Shown here piece after piece: positions 30,435 to 38,188 of a stretch of 64,000 bases of DNA. How positions within the stretch are numbered: the first letter of the stretch is position 1; each line of letters begins with the position of its first letter. The notes under the pieces were generated by a model. That model saw nothing but the letters and a program-made list of their open reading frames with translations. It did no database searches and was not told the origin of the DNA. The translations under genes and the position numbers were made by a program. Source of the DNA: UMGS1668 sp035447605 (lineage in GTDB: Bacteria; Bacillota; Clostridia; Oscillospirales; Ruminococcaceae); contig DAOTHJ010000002.1 in the NCBI GenBank assembly GCA_035447605.1, forward strand, positions 1-64,000, read 5' to 3'.

Positions 30435-31655
30435 ATGGATTTTAGCGAATTAGCTGCTGCTTGGAATCCTGAGGTTTTTACCGAGACGTTTGGCAATTGG
30501 GTATCCAATCTTGCTATCAACACTGTCGTTGTCATGATCATGGCCATCTTCATGGTCGTGGGCGCCATTGACAGAATCTGCGGAAACAAACATGGCTATG
30601 GCACCGAGTGGGAAAACGGAATTAACGCGATGGGCGGTTTGGCCATGGCTATGGCCGGCGTCGTCGCCGTTGCTCCGCTGCTCGCCATGGTTCTGAAACC
30701 GATCATTGGACCGATCTATGGCCTTGTCGGCGCTGACCCGGCCATGTTCGCCACCACCCTGCTTGCCTGCGATATGGGCGGCTACCCGCTCGCCCTCCAG
30801 CTTGCTGAAACCGCTGAGGTTGGTCAGTATGCCGGTATCATCCTCGGAAGCATGATGGGCCCGACCATCGTTTTCACGATCCCGGTCGCCCTTGGCATCA
30901 TCAACCCGCTTGATAGACCGTTCCTTGGCGCTGGTACTCTTGTCGGTATGGTCACCATCCCGATCGGCTGCGTCGTTGGCGGTCTTGTCATGAACACCAC
31001 CCCGTATAAGATTGGCATTGGTACGATCCTTGTCAACGTCATCCCGGTTATCATCATCGCCGGCTTGATCGCCGTTGGCCTTTGGTTTGCTCCGGCCAAG
31101 ATGATCTCTGGATTCAACGCTTTCGGCAACGGCGTCACGATTTTCATCACTGCTGTTACCGCTATCGCTATCTTTGAGTACAACACTGGCATCCGCTTCC
31201 CGCTCTTCGACACTATGGTCGATTACGACGGTGGTTCCCCGCTGGAAAGTGGTCTTCTCGTCTGCGGACAGATCGCGATTACCTTGGCTGGTGCTTATCC
31301 GATGGTTAAGTTCGTTTCTGATACCTTCGGCAAAGCCCTTGCTAAAGTCGGTACCGCCCTTGGCATGAACGCCGCCGGCGCCACCGGTATGGTCGCGAAC
31401 CTCGCCAACAACATTGCAATGTTCAACATCCTTTCCGAGATGAACCCGCAGGGCAAACTGCTGAACTGCGCGTTCGCCGTCTCCGCCGCTTTCGTCTTCG
31501 GTGACCACCTTGGCTTCACTGGCGCGAACAGCCCTGAGATGATCTTCCCGATGATCGCCAGCAAACTTACCGCTGGTATCACCGCCCTGATCCTCGGCAA
31601 ATGGATGGCTCCGGCCCTTCTGAAGAAGATCCCGGAAGAATCCATGAACCAGTAA
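30435..31655 (+). CDS. eutH: Ethanolamine transporter EutH
   Basis: 406 residues from ATG 30435 with TAGGAGGTC upstream. It is an integral membrane protein with about ten hydrophobic segments and the EutH signatures GYGTEWENGINAMGGLAMAM, CDMGGYPLALQLAE, and FGDHLGFTGANSPEMI. It brings ethanolamine (probably the protonated form) into the cell. The gene follows a 275-base leader with strong RNA structure, so transporter expression may be set apart from that of the shell and enzyme genes. Confidence 0.96.
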   Translation: MDFSELAAAWNPEVFTETFGNWVSNLAINTVVVMIMAIFMVVGAIDRICGNKHGYGTEWENGINAMGGLAMAMAGVVAVAPLLAMVLKPIIGPIYGLVGADPAMFATTLLACDMGGYPLALQLAETAEVGQYAGIILGSMMGPTIVFTIPVALGIINPLDRPFLGAGTLVGMVTIPIGCVVGGLVMNTTPYKIGIGTILVNVIPVIIIAGLIAVGLWFAPAKMISGFNAFGNGVTIFITAVTAIAIFEYNTGIRFPLFDTMVDYDGGSPLESGLLVCGQIAITLAGAYPMVKFVSDTFGKALAKVGTALGMNAAGATGMVANLANNIAMFNILSEMNPQGKLLNCAFAVSAAFVFGDHLGFTGANSPEMIFPMIASKLTAGITALILGKWMAPALLKKIPEESMNQ

Positions 31656-31701
31656 GGTACTGATTTTTTTCCCGACAAAGTTGCGGTTGTAGGGAAAATG
31701 T

Positions 31702-31730
31702 GGGGCGCCTATTGCCGCGATAGGCGCTCC
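31702..31730 (+). promoter_or_regulatory. Hairpin between eutH and eutQ
   Basis: GCGCCTAT/ATAGGCGC arms with a 7-base loop, followed by A-rich sequence, not a T-run. It may be an RNA-stability element at the 3' end of eutH. No promoter is visible before eutQ. Confidence 0.5.
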
Positions 31731-31780
31731 AATTAAAAAATCTTATACCAAAAATTTCTGAATATGAAAGGCGAAATCCA

Positions 31781-32233
31781 ATGAATATCAGTGAAGAATT
31801 GATCAAAGAGATTGTCGCCAAAGTCTGCGAAAACCTCGATACTGAGAACAAAATGCCGTTTGAGCGCAAAATGCTCAGCAACGGAATGTTTACTGTGAAA
31901 ACCGATACCGTCAAATGCGGACCGTTCCCGTTTGACATCGGTGATGCGCAGGACGGCACGTCTCTCTTGGATGTAGCCACCCTCGAAGAGACTCCGAGAA
32001 TCAGCATCGGCGTTATGGAAATGGATCATTGCGAATTCCCGTGGACCCTGAACTACGATGAAGCTGAATATGTCATTGAAGGCAATCTGACCCTCAAAAC
32101 CGCGAACGGCGACCTCGAGTCCCACGCGGGCGACATCAACTACATCCCGAAGGGCAGCCCGATTCATTTCTCCACTCCGGATCACTGCAGATTCATGTAT
32201 GTCTGCTATCCGGCTGACTGGGCCAATCAATAA
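31781..32233 (+). CDS. eutQ: Ethanolamine utilization cupin EutQ, short form
   Basis: 150 residues from ATG 31781; the ribosome site is weak (GAAAGG 16 bases upstream). The N-terminus MNISEELIKEIVAKVCENL is an amphipathic helix of the targeting type. The remainder is the EutQ cupin barrel: LDVATLEETPRISIGVMEMD, DEAEYVIEGNLTL, GDINYIPKGSPIHFSTPDHC. Compared with proteobacterial EutQ (about 230 residues) the N-terminal domain is missing; a similar motif is found at the end of the protein at 29127. EutQ has been described as an acetate kinase or assembly factor. Last gene of the operon. Confidence 0.92.
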   Translation: MNISEELIKEIVAKVCENLDTENKMPFERKMLSNGMFTVKTDTVKCGPFPFDIGDAQDGTSLLDVATLEETPRISIGVMEMDHCEFPWTLNYDEAEYVIEGNLTLKTANGDLESHAGDINYIPKGSPIHFSTPDHCRFMYVCYPADWANQ

Positions 32234-32252
32234 TTTTTGGGGCAAGAAAAAT

Positions 32253-32280
32253 GCCGTTCCGAAAGGAACGGCGTTTTTTT
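32253..32280 (+). terminator. Terminator of the eut operon
   Basis: Perfect stem GCCGTTCC/GGAACGGC with a GAAA tetraloop (32253-32272), then GTTTTTTT. It begins the tandem array that follows. Confidence 0.93.
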
Positions 32281-32578
32281 ATCTGTATCCGCCGAACGGC
32301 GTTTTTTTATCTGTATCCGCCGAACGGCGTTTTTTTATCTATGCCCGCCGAACGGCGTTTTTTTATCTGTANNNNNNNNNNNNNNNNNNNNNNNNNNNNN
32401 NNNNNNNNNNNNNNNNNNNNNNNNNNNNNNNNNNNNNNNNNNNNNNNNNNNNNNNNNNNNNNNNNNNNNNNCCGCCGAACGGCGTTTTTTTATCTATGCC
32501 CGCCGAACGGCGTTTTTTTATCTGTATCCGCCGAACGGCGTTTTTTTATCTGCATCCGCCCAACGGCGCTTTTTCATG
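32281..32578 (+). repeat. Tandem array of 28-bp terminator-like units around a gap
   Basis: Unit CCGCCGAACGGCG followed by seven T and ATCTGTAT (or ATCTATGC). Three units are readable before the gap (starting about 32289, 32317, 32345) and four after it, the last one degenerate (CCGCCCAACGGCGCTTTTTCAT). Each holds the small inverted repeat CGCC-GAAC-GGCG plus T7, which copies the 3' arm and T-run of the eut terminator. The total number of units is unknown because the gap lies inside. There are no unique spacers, so it is not a CRISPR array. Confidence 0.93.
32372..32471. other. Assembly gap, 100 N, inside the tandem array
   Basis: Placeholder run; the repeat itself is the likely reason for the break. 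Confidence 0.95.
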
Positions 32579-32712
32579 TCTTATGTAATCCGAAAAAATG
32601 CTTTGCCGGAAGGGGAGAGAACAAAGAGGAACGGTGACCTTTCACGTTTCAGGGAAACGATTTGCCGATATGGGAGATCCGGCAGCTCATACGGATAAAA
32701 GAGGCGACCCGC

Positions 32713-32741
32713 TTGCAATCAGTGGATGCGGGTGGTAAAAT
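32713..32741 (+). promoter_or_regulatory. Promoter of the second amidohydrolase gene
   Basis: TTGCAA (32713-32718), 17-base spacer, TAAAAT (32736-32741). Confidence 0.75.
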
Positions 32742-32775
32742 AACAGTATTGTTCATCCACCAAGGAGACGAAACC

Positions 32776-33573
32776 ATGCCAGATTACCGTATCATTGACG
32801 CGCATACCCATATCTATCCGGAAAAAATCGCGGAGAAAGCCGCTGGTGCCATCGGAGACTTCTATCAGATCCCGATGCGCCATGCCGGAAGCAGCGAGGC
32901 GCTGCTCGAATCCGGTCGGCAGATCGGGGTCGAAAAATATCTGGTTTGCTCCGCGGCCACGGTCCCGCAGCAGGTGCCGACCATCAACGACTTCATCCTC
33001 AGCGAGTGCGAAAAGCACCCGGAGTTTCTCGGTTTCGGTACGATGCACCCGGCATATGGGGATATCGTCGGCGAAATTCAAAGAATCAAGGCGCTGGGGC
33101 TGCGTGGAATCAAGCTGCACCCGGATTTTCAGCAGTTTTATATCGACGACGACGCGGCCCTGCCGATGTATGAGGCCATCCGCGACAACGATATGTTCCT
33201 GCTGATCCATCTTGGCGACGATAAACGGCCCTATTCCGACCCGAAGCGCATGGCTTTCGTCATCGACAAGGTTCCGGGGCTCAAGGTCATCGGCGCGCAT
33301 TTTGGTAGTTACGGCGTCTGGTGGGAGAACCTTGAAACCTACCGTCCGGGCACCATCGTCTTTGATATTTCGAGCTCCCTGTTTCGGCTCGACCGGAAGA
33401 CGGCCTATCAGCTTTTTGACCGCTACGGGATCGAAAATTTCTTCTGGGGCACCGATTTCCCGATGTGGGATCACCGGGAGGAATTGGAGCGTTTCTTCAC
33501 CCTCGGCCTTTCGGAGGAGGAGAACCGCATGGTCCTTTACGACAACTTTGCCCGGTACTTTGGGCTGGAATAG
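32776..33573 (+). CDS. Amidohydrolase-2 family hydrolase or decarboxylase
   Basis: 265 residues from ATG 32776 with CAAGGAGACG upstream. It is an ACMSD/amidohydrolase-2 type TIM barrel: IIDAHTHIYPEKI (HxH metal site near residue 9), GLRGIKLHPDFQQF, LLIHLGDDK (third His), VIGAHFGSYGVWWENLETY and FFWGTDFPMWD with the catalytic Asp. Such proteins split or decarboxylate small aromatic or cyclic acids. The substrate is not evident. It stands alone, with its own promoter and a terminator, and is not part of the eut operon. Confidence 0.88.
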   Translation: MPDYRIIDAHTHIYPEKIAEKAAGAIGDFYQIPMRHAGSSEALLESGRQIGVEKYLVCSAATVPQQVPTINDFILSECEKHPEFLGFGTMHPAYGDIVGEIQRIKALGLRGIKLHPDFQQFYIDDDAALPMYEAIRDNDMFLLIHLGDDKRPYSDPKRMAFVIDKVPGLKVIGAHFGSYGVWWENLETYRPGTIVFDISSSLFRLDRKTAYQLFDRYGIENFFWGTDFPMWDHREELERFFTLGLSEEENRMVLYDNFARYFGLE

Positions 33574-33609
33574 CCGGAAAACCGCATATTATTCCGGAAA
33601 AATTGAGAA

Positions 33610-33646
33610 AAAACGTCCGCGAAACGCTTGACACACGGACGTTTTT
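33610..33646 (+). terminator. Terminator overlapping the ylxM promoter
   Basis: 10-bp stem AAAACGTCCG/CGGACGTTTT (33610-33619, 33636-33645) and a five-T run. Its 3' arm lies in the spacer of the promoter 33628-33656. Confidence 0.88.
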
Positions 33647-33656
33647 CCTATATAAT
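33628..33656 (+). promoter_or_regulatory. Consensus promoter of the ylxM-ffh operon
   Basis: TTGACA (33628-33633), 17-base spacer, TATAAT (33651-33656). Confidence 0.93.
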
Positions 33657-33671
33657 AAACAAGGTTTCAAA

Positions 33672-33694
33672 TTGTAAAGTAAATTACTTTACAA
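33672..33694. promoter_or_regulatory. Perfect 11+1+11 palindrome in the ylxM leader
   Basis: Arms TTGTAAAGTAA and TTACTTTACAA around a single A, immediately downstream of the transcription start and 2 bases before the AGGAGGTG ribosome site. It may be a repressor operator or an RNA hairpin controlling ribosome access. Confidence 0.7.
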
Positions 33695-33709
33695 AAGGAG
33701 GTGCAGGCC

Positions 33710-34072
33710 ATGGCGAAGGATATGAAGATCACGGTACTTTTTGATTTTTACGGGGATATTCTGACGGAAAAACAGCAGGATGTCATCGATTATTATTATA
33801 ACGACGACCTTTCACTGGCAGAGATTTCTGAGCACCTTGGCATCACCCGCCAGGGAGTCCGCGATTCGATCAAGCGTGCGGAGGCAATTCTGCTTGATAT
33901 GGAGGAGCGGCTCGGTCTGGTCAAGCGCTTTCGCGTGATCCAGAATGGTCTGGACCGGATCATCGGCGAGGCGAGGCAGATCGACAGCGAGAGTCTTCAT
34001 GGCGCAACGATCCGGGATATCAACAAGCACACCGCGAAAATCGTCGAGATCGCGGAACATCTCAACGACTGA
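33710..34072 (+). CDS. ylxM: YlxM family DNA-binding protein (sigma-70 region-4-like)
   Basis: 120 residues from ATG 33710 with AAAGGAGGTG upstream. Residues about 18-60 form a helix-turn-helix like sigma-factor region 4 (LTEKQQDVIDYYYNDDLSLAEISEHLGITRQGVRDSIKRAE). The remainder is a helical dimerisation part. YlxM usually precedes ffh, and in streptococci it stimulates SRP GTPase activity. The gene ends 12 bases before ffh, so the two are co-transcribed. Confidence 0.92.
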   Translation: MAKDMKITVLFDFYGDILTEKQQDVIDYYYNDDLSLAEISEHLGITRQGVRDSIKRAEAILLDMEERLGLVKRFRVIQNGLDRIIGEARQIDSESLHGATIRDINKHTAKIVEIAEHLND

Positions 34073-34084
34073 CGGAGGCAGCGA

Positions 34085-35479
34085 ATGGCATTTGAAGGAT
34101 TATCCGAAAAGCTCAGCGCAGTATTCAAAAAGCTGAAGAATAAAGGCAAGCTCAATGAGGCCGACGTCAAGGCAGCGATGCGGGAAGTTCGTCTTGCGCT
34201 GCTTGAGGCCGATGTCAACTATAAGGTCGCGAAGGATTTCGTCGCGAAAGTGACGGAGCGCGCGGTCGGCGCCGAAGTGCTGGAGAGTTTGACACCCGCC
34301 CAGCATGTCATCAAGATCGTTCACGAGGAATTGATCGCTCTGATGGGCGACCAAAACGGTGCGAGAATCAATTTTTCAAGCAAGATCCCGACCATCATCA
34401 TGATGGTGGGACTTCAGGGCTCCGGCAAAACCACCCATTCCGGCAAACTGGCCGTTTATTTTAAAAAGGGCGGAAAAAGACCGCTCCTGGTTGCCTGCGA
34501 TGTTTACCGCCCGGCTGCGATCGAGCAGCTCCAGGTGGTCGGCAGACAGGCGGATGTCCCGGTCTTTGAGATGGGGCAGGGAGACCCGGTTGAGATTGCG
34601 AAGAAGGCCGTGGCCCACGCGAGGGATTACGGCAACGACGTCGTGATTCTCGATACGGCCGGCCGCCTGCACATTGACGAAAAGCTGATGGACGAGCTGC
34701 TCCGCCTCAAAGAGGAACTGCATCCGGAGGAGATTCTGCTCGTCGTCGATGCCATGACCGGACAGGATGCCGTCAACGTGGCCGCCACATTCGACGAGAA
34801 ACTCGGTATCACCGGAACCATTCTGACGAAGCTCGACGGCGATACCAGAGGCGGCGCGGCGCTTTCGGTCCGCGAAGTCACCGGCAGGCCGATTAAATTC
34901 ACCGGTACCGGCGAGAAGCTCACGGATCTCGAGCCGTTCCATCCGGATCGGATGGCCTCAAGAATCCTCGGCATGGGCGACGTGCTGACACTGATCGAAA
35001 AGGCCGAGGAGCAGTACGACGCGAAACAGGCCGAGCAGCTCGCAAAGAAACTCGGCGAAAACAGCTTCGGACTTGACGATCTGCTCGATCAGATGAAGCA
35101 GGTCCGCAAGATGGGTTCCTTTGAGCAACTTCTCTCCATGTTCCCGGGCGCGAAGAAAAAGATGACCGACGAAGAGACCGCCGAGGGCGAAAAACAGATC
35201 ATCCGGACGGAGGCCATCATCAATTCCATGACATATCGGGAACGCCGGAAGCCCTCTCTGATCAACGCCGCCCGCAAGAAACGTATCGCGGCAGGCTCTG
35301 GCACAAAGGTGGAGGATGTCAACCGTCTCCTTCGGCAGTTCGAGCAGATGCAGAAGATGATGAAGCAGCTTTCCGGCAGCGGCAAACAGGGCCGGAAGAT
35401 GCGTCAGGCGCTTTCGCAGATGCAGAGCGGCGGCGGAATGGGCGGAATGCCTCCGATAGGCGGCGGAATGCCCTTTTAA
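34085..35479 (+). CDS. ffh: Signal recognition particle GTPase Ffh
   Basis: 464 residues from ATG 34085 with GGAGG about 5 bases upstream. N domain (1 to about 90), G domain with GLQGSGKTTHSGKLA, DVYRPAAIEQL, LDTAGRLHID and TKLDGDTRGG, then the methionine-rich M domain (from about 300; LRQFEQMQKMMKQLSG) ending in a Gly/Met-rich tail. Ffh with SRP RNA brings nascent membrane proteins to FtsY. It leads into the rpsP-trmD genes, the normal Firmicutes order. Confidence 0.97.
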   Translation: MAFEGLSEKLSAVFKKLKNKGKLNEADVKAAMREVRLALLEADVNYKVAKDFVAKVTERAVGAEVLESLTPAQHVIKIVHEELIALMGDQNGARINFSSKIPTIIMMVGLQGSGKTTHSGKLAVYFKKGGKRPLLVACDVYRPAAIEQLQVVGRQADVPVFEMGQGDPVEIAKKAVAHARDYGNDVVILDTAGRLHIDEKLMDELLRLKEELHPEEILLVVDAMTGQDAVNVAATFDEKLGITGTILTKLDGDTRGGAALSVREVTGRPIKFTGTGEKLTDLEPFHPDRMASRILGMGDVLTLIEKAEEQYDAKQAEQLAKKLGENSFGLDDLLDQMKQVRKMGSFEQLLSMFPGAKKKMTDEETAEGEKQIIRTEAIINSMTYRERRKPSLINAARKKRIAAGSGTKVEDVNRLLRQFEQMQKMMKQLSGSGKQGRKMRQALSQMQSGGGMGGMPPIGGGMPF

Positions 35480-35548
35480 CTCGTTTCACAGGCCATGGTG
35501 CCTTGAATAAATTTATGCATGCAATGTCATTTATAGGAGGAAAAACAA

Positions 35549-35791
35549 ATGTCCGTCAAAATCAGACTGCGCCGCATGGGCGCTAAGAAGAGTCCTTTTT
35601 ACCGCATTGTCGTCGCCGATTCTCGTTATCCGCGCGACGGCCGCTTCATCGAAGAACTTGGCTATTATGATCCTACCAAAGAGCCGTCCGTCATCAAGGT
35701 CGACGAAGAGAAAATCCGTCAGTGGATTTCCAGCGGCGCCCAGCCGACCGACACGGTCAAAGCTCTCCTGAAGATTGAAGGAGTTCTCTGA
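35549..35791 (+). CDS. rpsP: 30S ribosomal protein S16
   Basis: 80 residues from ATG 35549 with TAGGAGG upstream. It has the S16 core VKIRLRRMGAKKSPFYRIVV and RYPRDGRFIEELGYYDPTKE. It helps 30S assembly. The stop overlaps the next start (TGATG), so translation is coupled to khpA. Confidence 0.97.
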   Translation: MSVKIRLRRMGAKKSPFYRIVVADSRYPRDGRFIEELGYYDPTKEPSVIKVDEEKIRQWISSGAQPTDTVKALLKIEGVL

Positions 35792-36042
35792 TGTCCGAAA
35801 TCAATATGGAAGAACTGCTTGCGACGATTGCCCGCGGGCTGGTCGAGGATAAGGATGCCGTCAGCGTCAGCGTTGACGAACAGCCGGATGAGGAAGGCAA
35901 CGAGGTCTTTCACCTCCATGTTGCCGCCCCCGACATGGGCAGAGTGATCGGCCGTCAAGGCAAAATCGCCCGTGCCATCCGCACTTTGATGCGCACTGCC
36001 GCAAACCGCTGCGGCAAAAAGGCCGTCGTAACGATTGAATAA
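35791..36042 (+). CDS. khpA: KH-domain RNA-binding protein KhpA
   Basis: 83 residues, normal length. It is a single KH domain of type II; the GXXG loop is in MGRVIGRQGKIARAIRTLMR. The C-terminal strand is GKKAVVTIE. KhpA, with KhpB/Jag, is a global RNA binder linked to cell elongation and division in Gram-positives. It lies between rpsP and rimM, the standard site (ylqC). Confidence 0.94.
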   Translation: MSEINMEELLATIARGLVEDKDAVSVSVDEQPDEEGNEVFHLHVAAPDMGRVIGRQGKIARAIRTLMRTAANRCGKKAVVTIE

Positions 36043-36050
36043 ACCAATCG

Positions 36051-36079
36051 GAATGCCCCCATCTTAGGATGAGGGCATT
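36051..36079 (+). promoter_or_regulatory. Hairpin between khpA and rimM
   Basis: GAATGCCC and CATC arms pair with GATG and GGGCATTC around a short loop. No T-run follows, so it is more likely a processing or partial-termination structure inside the operon. Confidence 0.45.
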
Positions 36080-36107
36080 CTGCAAAGAAGAAAAGGATTC
36101 AGAAACT

Positions 36108-36623
36108 ATGCGAAAAGAATTTCTTGAAGTCGGAGAGATCGTCACGATTCACGGCGTCAGGGGTTATTTCCGCCTCTATCCGTGGTGCGACGACGGCGAC
36201 CTTGACGATGCGAAATTCATGTATCTCAATCACGGAAACGTGAAGTACGAAGTTGAGGACGTCAAGGCGCATAAAAACGTCTATCTGGTCAAGTGGAAAG
36301 GGATCGATACGCCTGAGGAGGCCGTAAAACTCCGCGGGCAGACCGTCTATATGCACCGGAATGACATCCCGATGGCCGAGGGCGACTATTTTATTCAGGA
36401 TTTGGAGGGTCTCTCCGTCGTGGATAAGGATGATCCCGGGCATTGTTTCGGGATTCTTTCGGAGGTTGCCCGGACCGGAGCAAACGATATCTACTGCGTA
36501 AAAGCGGAAGACGGCACCGAAACATGGATTCCGGCGATCCCGGAGGTCATCGACGAGGTGGATCTCACAAACGGCGTGCTTCGGATTTTTCCGATGAAAG
36601 GACTTTTTGGCGATGCGGATTGA
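36108..36623 (+). CDS. rimM: 16S rRNA processing protein RimM
   Basis: 171 residues from ATG 36108; AAAAGGA lies 11 to 17 bases upstream. Barrel 1 is FLEVGEIVTIHGVRGYFRLYPWCDD, followed by KWKGIDTPEEAVKLRGQTVYMHR, and the PRC-barrel C-terminal domain (YFIQDLEGLSVVD, WIPAIPEVIDEVDLTNGVLRI). RimM binds S19 and matures the 30S head. The end overlaps trmD by 11 bases. Confidence 0.95.
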   Translation: MRKEFLEVGEIVTIHGVRGYFRLYPWCDDGDLDDAKFMYLNHGNVKYEVEDVKAHKNVYLVKWKGIDTPEEAVKLRGQTVYMHRNDIPMAEGDYFIQDLEGLSVVDKDDPGHCFGILSEVARTGANDIYCVKAEDGTETWIPAIPEVIDEVDLTNGVLRIFPMKGLFGDAD

Positions 36624-37308
36624 CATCATGACGCTGTTTCCGGAGATGTGTGAGGCAGTATTGGATACCAGCATTCTCGGCCGCGCAAGACGCGCCGGCC
36701 TTTTTGAAGTGCACTGCCACAACATCCGGGAGTACTCGAAGGAGAAGCATCAGAAGGTGGACGACGCCCCTTATGGCGGCGGAAGCGGCATGATTCTGCG
36801 TGCCGATCCGATCTTTCGGTGCTATGAGCATATCTGCGAAGAGCTGTGCTCAAAGCCGCATACCATTTATCTATCTCCCAAAGGGCCCGTGCTCACACAG
36901 CAAAAAGCGGTTGCGCTCTCCCAAAATTACGACAATATTCTGCTGATCTGTGGCCATTATGAGGGCGTGGATGAGCGCGTTTTGGAGGAGATTGTCGACG
37001 AGGAAATCTCGATCGGCGACTTTGTGATCACCGGCGGAGAGCTTGCGGCGCTCGTGCTCACCGATGCGGTCGCGAGGCTTTGCGACGGCGTACTCTCCGA
37101 AGACACCTGCTTTGAAGAGGAGAGCCACTACGCCGGCCTGCTCGAATACCCGCAGTACACAAGGCCGCAGGAATGGCATGATAAAGCGGTTCCTGAGGTG
37201 CTGCTTTCCGGAAATCACGAGGAGATTTCGGCGTGGCGGCGCCAAAAATCGCTGGAAATCACCGCCGAGAGAAGACCCGATATGCTGGGGGAAACACATA
37301 AAAAATAA
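36613..37308 (+). CDS. trmD: tRNA (guanine-N1)-methyltransferase TrmD
   Basis: 231 residues from ATG 36613, so that the protein starts MRIDIMTLFPEM as in the family; it overlaps rimM. The trefoil-knot SAM site is shown by LSPKGPVLTQQKAV, LLICGHYEGVDERV and ISIGDFVITGGELAAL. It methylates G37 of tRNAs with G36, which prevents frameshifting. In many bacteria rplS follows; here a DUF554 gene follows instead. Confidence 0.96.
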   Translation: MRIDIMTLFPEMCEAVLDTSILGRARRAGLFEVHCHNIREYSKEKHQKVDDAPYGGGSGMILRADPIFRCYEHICEELCSKPHTIYLSPKGPVLTQQKAVALSQNYDNILLICGHYEGVDERVLEEIVDEEISIGDFVITGGELAALVLTDAVARLCDGVLSEDTCFEEESHYAGLLEYPQYTRPQEWHDKAVPEVLLSGNHEEISAWRRQKSLEITAERRPDMLGETHKK

Positions 37309-37323
37309 GGGGACGGGAATGCT

Positions 37324-38055
37324 GTGACGGGAACCATCGTTAACGCCGTATCGATCATTTTGGGAGGACTTGCCGGCCTCCTGTTTCATAAAGGGATTCG
37401 CGAATCGCTCAAGGAAGCCGTTTTAAAAGCGGAGGGAATCGCCGTGCTCATCATTGGGCTCAACGGCGTGATTGCGAATATGTTCACCGCTGCGGAGGAC
37501 GGCTCGCTCTCCGATTCCGGCGGCATGCTTCTCTTACTCTCGCTCGTTTTGGGTACTCTCTGCGGGGAGCTGCTGCGGATCGACGACCGGATGAACGCGC
37601 TCGGCGTCTTGGTTGAGCACCGCGTAAAGGCGGAGGGCTTTGCCGGGGGATTCGTCAACGCCTCCATCATCTTCTGCGTCGGCTCAATGGCGATCATCGG
37701 AGCGCTTAATGACGGCCTGACCGGGGACAGCAGCGTTCTGTATGTCAAAAGCGTACTGGATGGCATCACCGCCCTGATCCTCGCCTCCACAATGGGTGTG
37801 GGCGTACTGGGTGCGGCGGTTCCGGTGCTGATCTATCAGGGCGCGATCTCGCTGTTTGCATCGTCTCTTTCCGGATTTTTCGACAGCTTCCCGGAGCTGC
37901 TTCCACAGATTTCGATGGTCGGCTATACCATCGTATTATGCATCGGCATCAACTTTCTCTTTGGACCGAAGATCAAAACGGCCAACCTGATTCCGTCTAT
38001 TTTCATCCCGGTGCTGGTTAACCTGTTGATGATGGTGAAAGGTTTGTGGCGATAA
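37324..38055 (+). CDS. DUF554 family membrane protein
   Basis: 243 residues from GTG 37324 with GGGGACGG upstream. It has about six to seven hydrophobic segments and the family signatures GTIVNAVSIILGGLAGLLF, ASIIFCVGSMAIIGALNDGL, LDGITALILASTMGVGVLGA and VGYTIVLCIGINFLF. Transport function has been suggested for the family but not shown. It lies 15 bases after trmD and may belong to the same transcript. Confidence 0.88.
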   Translation: MTGTIVNAVSIILGGLAGLLFHKGIRESLKEAVLKAEGIAVLIIGLNGVIANMFTAAEDGSLSDSGGMLLLLSLVLGTLCGELLRIDDRMNALGVLVEHRVKAEGFAGGFVNASIIFCVGSMAIIGALNDGLTGDSSVLYVKSVLDGITALILASTMGVGVLGAAVPVLIYQGAISLFASSLSGFFDSFPELLPQISMVGYTIVLCIGINFLFGPKIKTANLIPSIFIPVLVNLLMMVKGLWR

Positions 38056-38120
38056 TGCACAAACTCTGTCATCCGAGGCCGCTTCGGATAGGGGATTTCG
38101 GGAAAAATTTCTGCAATCCG

Positions 38121-38148
38121 TTGCATCTTTTCGGCGGGATGCTATAAT
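38121..38148 (+). promoter_or_regulatory. Promoter of the HPr gene
   Basis: TTGCAT (38121-38126), 16-base spacer, TATAAT (38143-38148). Confidence 0.8.
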
Positions 38149-38188
38149 ATCTAAAAAGATATTTTTTTCAATATAAGGAGAAAGTATT

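Noticed and set aside
32281..32578. CRISPR array
   Set aside because: Repeats follow each other with no unique spacers, and no cas gene is near. The units are terminator-like.
32199..32698. Protein-coding frames through the tandem array
   Set aside because: Because a 28-bp unit shifts frame each time, all three frames stay open and give repetitive Arg/Phe-rich peptides. No ribosome site, and part of the sequence is N.
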